Origin: Candidatus Poribacteria bacterium
GTDB lineage: Bacteria; Poribacteria; WGA-4E; WGA-3G
DNA: 64,000 nt
Direction of reading: 5' to 3'
Assembly (NCBI GenBank): GCA_026702755.1
Contig: JAPPBX010000082.1
Location: 112,656-176,655 of the forward strand
Shown piece by piece: positions 1 through 10,400 of the stretch. Made by a program: the position numbers and the translations under genes. The first letter of the stretch is position 1, and each line of letters opens with the position of its first letter. The notes beneath the pieces are model-generated. The model searched no databases, was not told the DNA's origin, and worked only from the letters and a program-made list of their open reading frames with translations.

Positions 1-953
1 TGCGGTTTAGGTGTTGAAACTTCTGTTTCGTCAATTGCTGCGGCGAAGAGTCGAGCGTCGGGTTTTTGACCGGCACCGGGGTTTTTACCGGGGGTAGTCG
101 AACGACCTGCCTGATTTCGCGCTGCAGGTTTCGCGGGTGAATCTAAGACAAAATTTGCCTCAATAATCTCAACTGTCCGTTCCGATGTCGCATTCAAATC
201 GTAAGGTCTCTGGAAGCGGGAGAGGTATTGTGTACCAACACCCATCAGTAACAAAACTAAAACAGCCGAAGCGGCAGAAAGTGCCCAAGGAATCACCGGT
301 TTATTCGTAGCAGGTGCGGTCGGAGTCATACGTGAGATTTCTCGCATGATGTTTTCTGCTAATTGTGAAGGTAATTGGAAACTACCAAGGTTTTGTCGAA
401 TCATGTCTTCCTCCTTCTTTAGACGATTTCGTGCGCGGTTGAGTCGGCTCTTGACGGTATTCGGCGAAACACCGAGGAACTCACTGATGGTCTTGATCGT
501 CATTTCTCCAAGATAATGCAGTGTCATCACTGTGCGTTCGCTTTCTGGCAGTTTTTGGAGCAATTTCTTGACGACTTCACGACGTGCCTCATCCGCTTCC
601 GCCGCCTGCTTGCCTGCTATGTATCGAGAATATGACACTTGATTCACCTCGCTTGCATCAGTAATTTCCAAGGATTGCTCCGGCGGGGGATTCTTTCGGA
701 GCCAGTCGAGACACAAGTTTGACGCGATGACATAAAGCCAGCCACCAAACGACTCATAGCTTTTCAAGGTTCCGAGTTTCTGGTATGCCTTGAGAAACGC
801 GTCCTGTGCAATCTCTTGTGCAATGTGAAAGTCCCCGACTTTCCGCCACGCCAGCGCGTGAACACCTTTCTGATATTTGTTGACCAACGGCGAAAACGCG
901 TCCTGGTCCCCCTCTAATATCCGTTGAATGAGTTTGGCATCTTTCTGTTCCAT
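1..953 (-). CDS. ECF sigma factor with membrane anchor, partial (runs off left edge)
   Basis: The reading frame opens with ATG at 953 and stays open to base 1, giving 317 visible residues. Residues 1-90 form sigma region 2 (core DAFLKAYQKLGTL, then GGWLYVIASNLCLDWLRKN). Residues 130-180 form region 4, with the helix-turn-helix SEFLGVSPNTVKSRL. A hydrophobic segment at about 222-242 (IPWALSAASA, VLVLLLMGVG) is a likely membrane helix, followed by a Pro/Gly/Lys-rich linker ending STPKP. It is a close paralogue of the complete gene at 7467-10544, whose Asp-box propeller begins right after the same STPKP sequence, so the missing part is probably a propeller too. An ECF-type promoter lies just upstream (995-1025). 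The sigma assignment is firm; the missing C-terminus is inferred. Confidence 0.9.
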   Translation of the reverse strand, partial: MEQKDAKLIQRILEGDQDAFSPLVNKYQKGVHALAWRKVGDFHIAQEIAQDAFLKAYQKLGTLKSYESFGGWLYVIASNLCLDWLRKNPPPEQSLEITDASEVNQVSYSRYIAGKQAAEADEARREVVKKLLQKLPESERTVMTLHYLGEMTIKTISEFLGVSPNTVKSRLNRARNRLKKEEDMIRQNLGSFQLPSQLAENIMREISRMTPTAPATNKPVIPWALSAASAVLVLLLMGVGTQYLSRFQRPYDLNATSERTVEIIEANFVLDSPAKPAARNQAGRSTTPGKNPGAGQKPDARLFAAAIDETEVSTPKP

Positions 954-994
954 TACAAGCCCCTCCGAAATCGCCTCGCCTATCTTTTGTTAAA

Positions 995-1025
995 AGTGAC
1001 GAATTCTGAGTATTAAAAGGTTGCA
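995..1025 (-). promoter_or_regulatory. ECF-type promoter upstream of the partial sigma factor
   Basis: On the minus strand the -35 element TGCAACC (bases 1025-1019) and -10 element CGTCACT (1001-995) are 17 bases apart. The AAC and CGTC cores are typical of ECF promoters. The same pair with identical spacing occurs five more times in this window, each time on the minus strand. Transcription would begin about 35 bases before the ATG at 953. Position suggests autoregulation. Confidence 0.7.
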
Positions 1026-1206
1026 TTATTTTTCGGATAGGGAATCAGGGTCAGGAAAGTGACACTAATAGAAACGATTAAAGGAGAGGAGAACGGCGTA
1101 ACAGCAATTTTGGGAGGGTGGAAAACAATTCTATATGTATAATCTCCTGACAAGGGTAGGGAGGCTCCCATTCGTTACTGAAAGGGGGCATAAGAGGGTT
1201 GGGTGT

Positions 1207-1950
1207 TTAGAACTGTTTCAACTCTCCCCATGTTGTCGCGAGTTTTCCTTGAGGCGTTACGACGAACCCACCGCTGTTCGGAATGCTATCGCCGGTGACG
1301 GTGATATTATCAAAGCGCGCCGTATAATTCGCAAGACCGAAACCCACACCACCCGTCCGAAAGTCAGGAAAGTCCTTAAAAGCCGCAACTTCTCTGAAAA
1401 TCTGGAGTTTCGTAGGTTCCATAACCTGCTCCCGATTAATCCAAAAGGTGAAACTATCGCTTTGGACCCTTAATTTTAAATGTGACCATTTGTTCAACTT
1501 TAAGAGTGGATGTAGAGCATCGTGGAGAGGTGCGAATGACACGCCGTGTAAATTGCCTACTACACAACCTATTCGTGGTTTGTGAACCGGAGGCTCATCA
1601 CCGATTATAACCACTGGGTCCTCAACACTGCAGTAAACTACCCATGTCCCCTTAACCCGTGCAGCAATTGAGATACTGGAAATACCGTGTTTCTTAAGCG
1701 GCTTGACATCAAACTCAACGGTGTAGTCTTCCCATGTGTCATCTCCGGTCGTAAGTAAACGTTCAAACGTTTCACGGCTTACGGCGTGCAGTTCATTGTC
1801 AACAATTTCCCAAGAACCAGGAGCTTTATTCAACTGTACGAGTTCCTTCCATCCTTCCAGATCACCATCACCAAAGGTTTCTACAAACGTCCCTGCCCAG
1901 ACAGAACAGGTAAAGAGAAAAAGGATTGCTACAATAGACACAAATTTCAT
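1207..1950 (-). CDS. Exported LamG/DUF1080-like protein with shared C-terminal tail
   Basis: A signal peptide (MKFVSIVAILFLFTCSVWAG) is followed by a concanavalin-A-like beta-sandwich pattern: ETFGDGDLEGW at the start, GSWEIVDNELHAV, then DDTWEDYTVEFDVKPL and a final ARFDNITVTGD. This is the layout of LamG or 3-keto-disaccharide-hydrolase (DUF1080) domains that bind or cleave glycans. No catalytic residues can be assigned. The last residues (VTPQGKLATTWGELK) match the tails of four other exported proteins in this window. The start at 1950 is preferred because AGGA lies eight bases upstream; an in-frame ATG at 1956 is too close to it. About 180 bases to the left of the stop hold no recognisable gene. 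Confidence 0.75.
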   Translation of the reverse strand: MKFVSIVAILFLFTCSVWAGTFVETFGDGDLEGWKELVQLNKAPGSWEIVDNELHAVSRETFERLLTTGDDTWEDYTVEFDVKPLKKHGISSISIAARVKGTWVVYCSVEDPVVIIGDEPPVHKPRIGCVVGNLHGVSFAPLHDALHPLLKLNKWSHLKLRVQSDSFTFWINREQVMEPTKLQIFREVAAFKDFPDFRTGGVGFGLANYTARFDNITVTGDSIPNSGGFVVTPQGKLATTWGELKQF

Positions 1951-1968
1951 AATCATTTTCCTTTCGAT

Positions 1969-2466
1969 TTAGAGCAATTTCTTTTCCCGCATCAAATTCA
2001 AGACGGCGGCTGTCATTTCATTGAATTGGTCAGGATTGTCCGCTAAACGGCTGGCAAGTTCAGCCTCAGGCATCCAGCGGACGGCACGTGTGCCATCGCC
2101 TTCCGTTAGTAAGCCCCCTTTAGCACGACAGCGAAAGTATACGCCCATGCCGTTGAAACCCTGTGTTGTCTGATAGACAGCAAAGGGTTCGAGACATTCT
2201 ACTGTAGACTCCATACCTGAGTGCTTTACTGCTCGCCCTTCAATCTCCTCCACCTCCAATCCCGTTTCTTCACGTACTTCACGACGGAGTGCCGTCAGCA
2301 ATGATTCGTGCGCCTCTACTGTTCCGCCAGGGAATTCTAAACTCTGTCGTTGACCGGGGCGGTCTCGCATTTGCACCACGTACTCGATGCCGTTTTCTCC
2401 TTCGCGCCAAAGGATAGCGCGAGCATTTACAAAGATCTGATGAGCGCGTGGAACTTCAATTGTCAT
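1969..2466 (-). CDS. NUDIX hydrolase
   Basis: A 165-residue single-domain protein with a complete Nudix box, G-x5-E-x7-REVxEExGL (from GGTVEAHE to REVREETGL), which binds Mg2+ and hydrolyses nucleoside diphosphates linked to another moiety. Upstream, the segment RAILWREGENGIEYVVQMRDRPG is the usual first strands of the fold. The substrate cannot be told; the family includes 8-oxo-dGTP and ADP-ribose hydrolases. ATG at 2466 is used; a TTG twelve bases upstream (2478) is possible, and neither has a strong ribosome binding site. It lies 18 bases upstream of the LamG-like gene on the same strand. Confidence 0.88.
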   Translation of the reverse strand: MTIEVPRAHQIFVNARAILWREGENGIEYVVQMRDRPGQRQSLEFPGGTVEAHESLLTALRREVREETGLEVEEIEGRAVKHSGMESTVECLEPFAVYQTTQGFNGMGVYFRCRAKGGLLTEGDGTRAVRWMPEAELASRLADNPDQFNEMTAAVLNLMREKKLL

Positions 2467-2721
2467 TATCGTTTTCAAGCCTTTCTAACGTAAGAGGGTT
2501 TTGGTTAAATAATAACCTAAGTTGCTACCTTTGTAGCAGAATGTGTTAGATTGTGCTGGTTTTTGTAGCATAGACTGTTAGTCTGTGCTTCTGCGTGCGC
2601 AAACTGAAAGTTTACGCTACAAAGACACAGGTTTCATAACTAAAATCTTGACGGAATAGCAGGTGTTTTGCTTCGGTATTTCCGCAGAAACTTCGTCAAC
2701 TGGGGGTAAAGCATCCCTCAA

Positions 2722-4155
2722 TCAAATATCGGAACGGAAGAACTTCAGAAATGCCACCGTTGTAAACGCCAAAGCGAAAAAACCGAGTAAGAGCACATCC
2801 ACCGCAGAGCGACGCAATGTGTCCGACAAAGAAGGCTCCGTCAGGGTTGGCGGCGGTGGTATTTTGTCTGTTTCGGATTCAGAAGAATCGTTCACCCGAC
2901 GCAATATCTGCATAGCCTGTGCCATTGCATCGTCTGAAACTGCCCTGAAATACGAGTCATCAACTTGACTGTAGTACCGCTCACCCGTTTGGAAATAGTC
3001 GTCCCTTTTCAACTTACCCGTTTGTGTCAAGTTCATCGCAACATAAGTCAGAGAGGACGTTGGTACGATCCGAGAAAGTGTCTCTCCAACATGTTCTTGC
3101 CTCTCCTTCTCACGCTGATAGTCCCTGTCAATTTTTTCCGTTTGATTCTGGAACTCCTGTCGAAACTGCTCGTTAATCGGCTTTTTGATTTCATCCATTC
3201 TTTCGTCGTCTGAGCGCATCATAACAACACCGCCGCTACCCCCGACAGTTTTCGCCATTTTTTTGAAAATTTTTTCATCTCTATCTTTCGTCAGGTTGTT
3301 GCGAAGCACCGTTTTTTCCATATAAACAGCCTGCTGTGTCCGGGTAGGCGCGACGAGTTTAGCCACCACAAACGCACCGCGTGGCGCGATTAGCACGGCA
3401 AACACCCAAAACGTAAAAGCGACAATCAGCGCGGTCTTAGCGTTATCCAGATAGGTTGAAATGACCACGCCTATTGAAAAGAATACAGCAATATAGAGCA
3501 ACGAGATAAGCGTCAGACCCAAAACAGGTAGCGCGACTTTGAGCTCACCGAGCGGAAAGCCTTGCCAGACCAGCAAGAGCAACCCTAACAGGAAAGACAC
3601 TAAAAATGGAACGACAAACACAATGTATCCACCGATTAACTTGCTCCACAAGAACACATCTCGCGGAAGAGGGTTTGACAGGTTTATCCGAAGGGTGCCT
3701 GCCTCCCGCTCCCCTGCAACGGCATCGAACGTGAACAGAAGTGCCAGCAGACTGAAAACTGTCCCGACAATAAATAGGAAATCAAGATTTCCTAAGACAT
3801 ACGCAACGGATGCCTCAGAAACCCCTGCTGAACCTTGCCGGACCCCATTACGCGTCATTCCAAGATACGTCGGAAGTACATCCTCTAAACCGTTCGCAAA
3901 GACACTCAAAGGTGTAGGTTTAAGGAACAACTTGGAAACCTCCGTGTTCGGGTCCGACGCGTTCGGAGGATTTTCTTTCGCCTCTGTCTGTTCGCGTTTG
4001 ATCGACTCTTGGTAGTCTACAAGGTTCTGGCTATACCTACGGTAATTGATCGAAAGGGTGAGCGGAACGAGCAAAAGGCACATTAACAGAAGCGCGACGA
4101 ACCGGACGCTCAAAATGTGGTGCATAATCTCTTTTTGAATCAATGTCATTAGCAT
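2722..4155 (-). CDS. ABC-2 type transporter permease (tandem copy 1)
   Basis: A 477-residue integral membrane protein. One helix near the N-terminus (about 15-37, SVRFVALLLMCLLLVPLTL) is followed by an external stretch of about 90 residues. A cluster of four to five helices comes between about 125 and 265, then a charged soluble domain of about 180 residues rich in Lys/Glu, and a last helix near 450-470. The motif FTFDAVAGEREAGTLRINLSN after helix 2 is the cytoplasmic signature of ABC-2 permeases of the NosY/GldF kind. It starts at 4155 with GGAG eight bases upstream. No ATP-binding partner is next to it. It is paralogous to 4431-5861, and the first 26 residues of both are almost identical. 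Confidence 0.83.
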   Translation of the reverse strand: MLMTLIQKEIMHHILSVRFVALLLMCLLLVPLTLSINYRRYSQNLVDYQESIKREQTEAKENPPNASDPNTEVSKLFLKPTPLSVFANGLEDVLPTYLGMTRNGVRQGSAGVSEASVAYVLGNLDFLFIVGTVFSLLALLFTFDAVAGEREAGTLRINLSNPLPRDVFLWSKLIGGYIVFVVPFLVSFLLGLLLLVWQGFPLGELKVALPVLGLTLISLLYIAVFFSIGVVISTYLDNAKTALIVAFTFWVFAVLIAPRGAFVVAKLVAPTRTQQAVYMEKTVLRNNLTKDRDEKIFKKMAKTVGGSGGVVMMRSDDERMDEIKKPINEQFRQEFQNQTEKIDRDYQREKERQEHVGETLSRIVPTSSLTYVAMNLTQTGKLKRDDYFQTGERYYSQVDDSYFRAVSDDAMAQAMQILRRVNDSSESETDKIPPPPTLTEPSLSDTLRRSAVDVLLLGFFALAFTTVAFLKFFRSDI

Positions 4156-4346
4156 CGTAATTTCTCCTCTGTTTTTTTATTCTTAGAACCTATGCAGACA
4201 GGCGATAAATCGCCTTACTACAAACAGACATACCTTGAAGGACGTGTATTTCTCAAAGACAGTATGGTTCGTAGTCGCGCAATTTATTGCGCATTGCGTA
4301 AATCCTGATTATGTTAGATTTTACAATTATTTACACATTTTAAAGA

Positions 4347-4367
4347 GGCGAGGATACAATCCTCGCC
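4347..4367. repeat. Interspersed palindrome, family A
   Basis: GGCGAGGAT-aca-ATCCTCGCC, a perfect 9-bp palindrome in the 275-base gap between the two permease genes. Left of it comes the sequence gcgtaaatcctgatta. Related copies lie at 5914-5933, 13015-13041, 31649-31665, 39397-39415, 43920-43946 and 58718-58738, all intergenic. The centre varies while the arms keep GGCGAGG/CCTCGCC, as in REP-like elements. Confidence 0.8.
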
Positions 4368-4430
4368 AGCAGCGATGGAGGTCTTCGCTTCTATTTCGCC
4401 AAGCGATTTGGTTATTACTAACCACTTGTA

Positions 4431-5861
4431 TTAAATATCGGAACGGAAGAATTTTAGGAACGCCACCGTAGTCAATACCACTGCGAAAAAACAGAGCAAT
4501 AGGAGGTCCACCATTGATTGACGGAGCACCTCGCCTAAGGTCATAATTTCCAAAGAGGGTGGTTGTGTGATTGTAACGGTATCTTCTACCCTATGCATTC
4601 TCATAGAGATATGATCTACAACTTTGCTGAACCAATCCGTATCAAGCGCATCATAATAGCGATGACCCGCTTGAAAGTAATTGTCTCTTTTTGTCTTTCC
4701 GGTCTGGGTTAAATTTGTTGTGAGATAGATGAGCGAAGATGTCGGGGTGATTCGGGAAAGCGTTTCACCTACAGATTCTTGCCGCGCTTTGTCCCGTTTG
4801 TAACGGCGGTCTATTTCGTCAGCACTCTCCTTGAATTTCTGCCGAAATTCCTCTTCAACCGGTTGCACCTCTTTATCCACATCACTGATGCCCCCAGCAA
4901 TAGTATTCGCTATCTGTTCATCAAAGGAAGGCTGCTGACGATCTTTCCAGAATTCTTGGTGTATCTTCGCTTTCTTTTCTTCAAGCTCTGAATTGAAATT
5001 CTCACGGAGAGCCGTCTTTTCAAGATAGACACTCTGCGATGTTTGGGTCGGCGCGATGAATTTCGCTGCGAGGAACCCAACACGCGGTGTAATGAGCACA
5101 GCGAACACCCAAACCGTAAATGCGATAATGAGTGCTGTCTTGGAATTATCTAAATAGGTAGAAATAACCGTTCCAATTGCGAAGAAAACCCCAATGTAGA
5201 GTAGCGAGACGACAGTTAGACTCACCACCCGTGGAAAAATTTCAGACTCACCAAGCGGAAAACCTTGCCAAACAAGCATCAGTAAACCGAATAGCAGTGA
5301 TATCAAGAATGGAACGACGAACACTAAGTAACCACCGATCAGCTTACTCCATAGGAAGAGGTCGCGCGGCAAGGAATTTGATAGCGTAATCCGAAGTGTT
5401 CCGGCTTCTCTTTCCCCAGCAACAGCATCAAAAGTAAACAGAAGTGCAAGCAAACTGAAAACAGTACCTACAAGAAATAGAAGATCAAGATGTCCCAAAA
5501 GGTAAGAAAGAGAATCTGAAACCAAAGCTGGAGCACCTTGTGTAATTCCATTGCGCGTCATTCCAAGATAACTCGGCAGGGCATCCCCTAATCCGTTTGC
5601 GAAAACGCTCAGCGGTGTCGGCTTGAGGAAAAGTTTGGAAACTTCCAACTCCGGCTTCAGTTCCATCTTCGGGTTCATCTTTGCTTCCTCGATGTTTGCC
5701 AATTTAACGGCTTCTTGGTAATCAACAAGGTTCTGTTGATAATTTCGATAACCGATAGAAAGCGTAAGTGGAATAAGCAACACACACATCAGCAAGAGAG
5801 CGACGAACCGGACGCTCAAAATATGATGCATAATCTCTTTCTGAATCAATGTCATTAACAT
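4431..5861 (-). CDS. ABC-2 type transporter permease (tandem copy 2)
   Basis: A 476-residue paralogue of the gene immediately downstream (2722-4155), with the same layout: N-terminal helix, external loop, central helix cluster with FTFDAVAGEREAGTLRITLSN, large charged cytoplasmic or external domain (about 265-440), and C-terminal helix ending AFLKFFRSDI. The ends are nearly identical between copies (MLMTLIQKEIMHHILSVRF and FLKFFRSDI) while the charged domain and external loop differ. This fits a tandem duplication with divergence in the substrate-facing parts. GGAG precedes the ATG. The two may form a heterodimer, but the ATPase must be encoded elsewhere. Confidence 0.83.
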   Translation of the reverse strand: MLMTLIQKEIMHHILSVRFVALLLMCVLLIPLTLSIGYRNYQQNLVDYQEAVKLANIEEAKMNPKMELKPELEVSKLFLKPTPLSVFANGLGDALPSYLGMTRNGITQGAPALVSDSLSYLLGHLDLLFLVGTVFSLLALLFTFDAVAGEREAGTLRITLSNSLPRDLFLWSKLIGGYLVFVVPFLISLLFGLLMLVWQGFPLGESEIFPRVVSLTVVSLLYIGVFFAIGTVISTYLDNSKTALIIAFTVWVFAVLITPRVGFLAAKFIAPTQTSQSVYLEKTALRENFNSELEEKKAKIHQEFWKDRQQPSFDEQIANTIAGGISDVDKEVQPVEEEFRQKFKESADEIDRRYKRDKARQESVGETLSRITPTSSLIYLTTNLTQTGKTKRDNYFQAGHRYYDALDTDWFSKVVDHISMRMHRVEDTVTITQPPSLEIMTLGEVLRQSMVDLLLLCFFAVVLTTVAFLKFFRSDI

Positions 5862-5913
5862 GGTGATTTCTCCTCTGTTTTTTATTTGTTAACCCGTTTG
5901 ATTTTTTGTAAAA

Positions 5914-5933
5914 GGCGAGGTTAGAACCTCGCC
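5914..5933. repeat. Interspersed palindrome, family A
   Basis: GGCGAGGTTagAACCTCGCC in the 100-base gap between the prepilin-like gene and the second permease. Same arms as the copies at 4347, 13015, 39397, 43920 and 58718. Confidence 0.75.
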
Positions 5934-5961
5934 AACGGAGCCGGAAAGACGGAATGGAACA

Positions 5962-7326
5962 TCAAGGAGATACCAACACCGATAGCTGCTCAAGGATGTC
6001 CTGCCCCTCTTCCGTTTTAAGAAATTCTTCCCCAAGGTGCGATTGTAGTTGCGACTGTAGTTTTTCCTTAATCTGATCTTTCACCGACGCGGTCACTTGT
6101 TGTAGGATATTCATACCCATTTGTGTCTCAAGAATACCCTTTCCAAATTGTGCCTCCAGCTGTGGTTTAGTTTGCTCAAGGATACTAACCTCCATGCGAT
6201 TGAGTACCTTCGGCAAGACCTTGAGGATCAAATCTTCGGTCGCTTCCTTAATTTCCTCTCTGACTGTTTGGGTCTTGAGAAAATTCTCTCCGTGTTGTGC
6301 CCGTAAGTCACGTAAAAAGTCAGATAAGGCAGAAAACTCTGTCTTGTTGCTATTATAGATAGTTCTTTGCGGTCCGTTTCGATAGAGTTTCCCAGCAACA
6401 CTTAAGTTGAGTCGATGATGTTCACACCGAACGATGGGAGTCATATCACCTTCCTGCATCAACAGCCTTTCCTGATCCGCTTTTTTAGAAGGACGCATCT
6501 CATAGAGATAGCTACACGGCAGCGTTGGGTCTGACGCATCGTCGGTGAGAACGCCGGGAGTTCCTACTGTTGGATCTGCAGGGCAGATGAGCACTTCCTT
6601 CTCCAAATATTCTGGAGAAAGTTCGGAAAGCCATTGCGGATTTGTATGTGCAATAGAAACGCGATGCCATTGCGGATTTGTATCTGCATTAGAAGAGCGA
6701 TTCGGTCCAATGACGACTCTCAAAGGCGGATCTTTATCTGCATTGGAATAATTCTCACGCGCCAGTTTTATCTGTCTCAAATTCTCTCGGCATGCCTCAA
6801 TCCCTTTAGAATGCTTAGCGTCCTGTTGCACTATAGATGCTGCGAGTTCATAAGGATAAACAGCCGCCAAGAGGAATCGGTTTAGGCGAACCAATGCTTC
6901 TCCACTTTTTGGATTTTGGGCAATGAGTGTCTGCATCTGTTTATTGAATTCAATATCAGCGAATAGTTCGGGATCGTAGAGGGGACCCGCTTGAAGAAGC
7001 CGATTCAACTCTGCAAGCAGTGCCTTCTGCAGCTTCGGAGACGGATCGCTTGCGCCATCGTACCCAACTAACAGCCGCTGTATATCTTCGGACAACCGCG
7101 ACGCAATCAATTTGGATACCGGTGCGCGTGTGTCTGCAAGTTTCACCGCCAAACTGCCCGGATCTTTAATCGCATCCATATCAAAGAGAAACTGATTTGT
7201 GCCTGCGTGGAGGGACAGTTGCATGCCCATCGCCATCAATACAGTTGCGAACAAAAGTGTTATCGTTTTGCCTTGTAAGTACAACCTGAGATAATGAATC
7301 TTTAATCGTTCAATCATTTTTAACAT
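5962..7326 (-). CDS. Exported protein with DUF1559/prepilin-like C-terminal features
   Basis: A 454-residue protein. AAGGAG eight bases upstream fixes the start at 7326 (MLKMIERLKIHYL), so a longer open frame to 7431 is not used. A single hydrophobic helix lies at about 17-40 (ITLLFATVLMAMGMQLSLHAG). Around residues 180-320 it carries ENLRQIKLARENYS, LICPADPT, CSYLYEM and MTPIVRCEHH. These resemble the variable-pilin-like (DUF1559) proteins common in Planctomycetes and Poribacteria. The rest is helical and charged; the last 100 residues are a likely coiled coil (LEQTKPQLEAQFGKGIL, then several KDQIKEKLQ-like turns). Function unknown. Confidence 0.6.
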   Translation of the reverse strand: MLKMIERLKIHYLRLYLQGKTITLLFATVLMAMGMQLSLHAGTNQFLFDMDAIKDPGSLAVKLADTRAPVSKLIASRLSEDIQRLLVGYDGASDPSPKLQKALLAELNRLLQAGPLYDPELFADIEFNKQMQTLIAQNPKSGEALVRLNRFLLAAVYPYELAASIVQQDAKHSKGIEACRENLRQIKLARENYSNADKDPPLRVVIGPNRSSNADTNPQWHRVSIAHTNPQWLSELSPEYLEKEVLICPADPTVGTPGVLTDDASDPTLPCSYLYEMRPSKKADQERLLMQEGDMTPIVRCEHHRLNLSVAGKLYRNGPQRTIYNSNKTEFSALSDFLRDLRAQHGENFLKTQTVREEIKEATEDLILKVLPKVLNRMEVSILEQTKPQLEAQFGKGILETQMGMNILQQVTASVKDQIKEKLQSQLQSHLGEEFLKTEEGQDILEQLSVLVSP

Positions 7327-7356
7327 TTTTAAATCTCCTTTTTTATATTTTTTATA

Positions 7357-7468
7357 GGTTATTGGCTGTCGGCTATCAGTAGTCAGCAGTTGCCTTGTGC
7401 TGGTTATCCAATTTGCTATTCCCACAAGCACCTCTTTTCTGAAAACCGATAGCCGATGGCTGGTGACT
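7357..7468. repeat. MITE-like inverted repeat, family B
   Basis: About 110 bases beginning ttggctgtcggctatcag and ending ctgaaaaccgatagccgatg; the ends are imperfect inverted repeats around a core containing cctcttttctg. Similar units occur at 16262-16372, 20389-20492 and 26182-26262. No coding sequence is present, so these look like small non-autonomous elements. The unit touches the stop codon of the sigma-propeller gene. Confidence 0.6.
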
Positions 7469-10400
7469 AATTCAGCGTGAAACGTAGCACACCGCGATCC
7501 GTAGTTCCAACATAGAGTGTGTTACCATCAATAGCAAGCGAGCTAATCTCGCTCGGAACTTCCGGTGTGACCTGTTCCCATCTGCTTGAATTCTCTTTCA
7601 ATTGATATATCTGTTGCTGAGTTGCGCCGTAGACCGTTGTGCCATCCACTGCCATTTTTTCTATCACAAGCGGTGTGCCTTCCGCATCGGTTGCCATGTG
7701 CCAGTGAGTCCCATCGCTTGAATACGTCACACCTTTATCGGTTGCCGCGTAAAGCGTTGGTCCGGCGAAGACGATAACCTTGAAGTGGGTAACAGAAAAT
7801 GGGAGGTCTGTCGTGACATCGTTCCACGTGTCGCCTTCATCAAACGATTGAAGGAGGTGTCCATCCCGTTTGCCAACGTAAACATTTTTACCTGAAACTG
7901 CGATTTTGAAATCAAGGGAACCCTGATCTTGAATGTCAGCGATAGAATGAATAGACTCACCTGCATCCGCTAAGCCAGTATTGAACCATTCAGTCATACC
8001 GGCCTTCCACCTGAGGAGTTGCTGGTCATATTCCATATAGTAAGTACTACCGCTGACAGCGAAACTCCCCAAGTATGCCCGAAAGAGTTTAACGAGACCT
8101 TCCTCTACAGTCTCATTAGCAACTGTGCTGAGCATATCCATATCGAAATCTTCAGGTTTTAATCTCTTACCTTCTTCAATGTTTTCCTGAAGTTCATCTT
8201 GTCCGGGTTCCCAAAGGGCGTTTTTGAATGTTTCAAAGATCAGTTCTTCAAGGTCTATCGCCCCTAAAATTGGCATTCCGGGGACAGGCACTAACCCATT
8301 ATCCTCAGCAGATACGCGGTAAAGTTGAGGCGATCCCCCGTTGACACCTTTGACATAGGGCACATCGTTAAATTTCATCATACTCGTGAGAATTTCAGGA
8401 CCACCTAAAACAGGGGTCCACGATTCACCATCATCAAACGAGCCAACAAGTTTTCCCCATGTTTTTGCGTAAAGCATATTATTGGCATAGACCAACTTGT
8501 CTACGCCGGCCCTCACCAATCCTGTGTTAAACGGATGCCATGTTTTGCCTCCATCGGTCGTGCGTTGAATCCCCAATGGACTACTACTTTTGTAAAATGT
8601 GTTCGCATCCGATATGACAGCGGTGGAATCACCTCCTGTAGCTGCCGCTAAGACACGGGTGGCAGGACTTCCTATAGCTGCGTCACCTAAACCTAAAGAT
8701 ATCCATGTTTCCCCTGCATCACTTGAGTAATAACTCTCAACGCCATCTACGACTAAAAGTCTTTCTTGTGCTGCCACCATTTTGACGCTGGCAGTCTTTT
8801 CCATTTCTGAGTTGTCATCCACTGGTCGAGTGCCAGCACCAGTGGCAAAAGTAAATCCAGCGTTTTCCTCGGAATCGGAAGCTGTTTTTTTGGGGAAATC
8901 TATCGCTTGCCACGAATCTCCGAGGTCTGTTGAACGGTAAAGCGACAGATCGGTATTAGATTCCGACATTAACACGGAGATCGAAAGCTTCTTATTTTCA
9001 ATCTCCTCTCCAACGGCAACATAGAGTCGGTGCTCAGCACTTGCCAATGCAAGGATATTCTCGACTTCACCTACGGGTAATTGCTCCCAGCCTTCCGAAC
9101 TGTGGCGATAAAGCCCATTATCCGTCCCGACAAAGACAGTGTTTTCTATAGCGGTGATTGCCCGAATTTTCCTATCGGTTAGGTTTTCGTCGGTAAGAGA
9201 TGTCCACGATTTACCGGCATCTACAGAGCGGAATACACCATCAACAAGTCCCAAGTACATTGTAATGTTGGCTTGCGCTCCAAGGGTCTCATCCGTTATA
9301 ATAGTGCCAATCAATTGCCCTTCTGGACGTGTTCCCAATGAATTCCATGTGCTACCTCTATCTGCGGAAGCAAGGACTTCGGTATCGGAAACGACATAAA
9401 GGGTATCCTCATGTTCCATCATTTGCCACGATCCATTAATAGACATGTTCGTATTAGCAGATATCCACGCGCTTCTATCGTCTGTTAGTCTATAGAGATC
9501 CGCGCCTGCTTTGGCATAAACGTCGCCGTTAGATGCCATGAAGAGGTCGTTGACGACTCCTCCTTCGGGACCCTTAGTTTGGGTCCACTGCGGCTTCGGC
9601 GTTGAGACTTCTCTCATATCGACTGGCAGGGTGGCAAAAAGCGATTCGTCGGGTTTCTGACCCGCGCCGGGACTCTTACCAGGGATAGCTGAGCTTCCTG
9701 CCTGACTCCGAACTGCGGGCTTTGCTGGAGAGTCCACAACAAAAACCGCCTCAATAAGCTCAACCGTTGGTTCAGAGGTGGCACTCAGATTGTAGGGTTT
9801 TTGAAAACGGGAGAGGTACTGCGTGCCAACACCCATCATTAAGAAAATCAAGACAGCGGAGGCAGCAGAGATTGCTAACGGCGCGACCGGTTTACTCACA
9901 GCAGGTGGAACGGGTGCTATACGTGAGACTTCCTGCATAATGTTATCCGCTAAGCTATCAGGGAGTTGGAAGCTGCCGAGATTCTGCTGAATTACGTCGT
10001 CCTCTTTCCGCAAGCGGTTACGTGCGCGGCTGAGGCGGCTCTTGACGGTATTCTGGGAGACACCCAGAAACTCACTGATGGCTTTGATTGTCATTTCGCC
10101 GAGGTAGTGGAGCGTCATCACCGTCCGTTCACTTTCCGGTAATTTTTTGAGAAGCTCCTTGACAACCTCGCGGCGCGTTTCGTCGGCTTCGGCTTCCTGT
10201 TTTTCTGCTACATATTGAGAATACGACACTTTGTCCACCTCGTTTGAATCGGCAGTATCTAAGGATTCCATGGGTATGCGGTTTTTTCGGAGCCAATCAA
10301 GGCACTCGCGGGCGACGATAACGTAAAGCCATCCGCTAAACGCGTTAGGGTCCTTCAAGGTACGTAGTTGTCGGTACGCCTTGAGAAACGCGTCTTGCGT

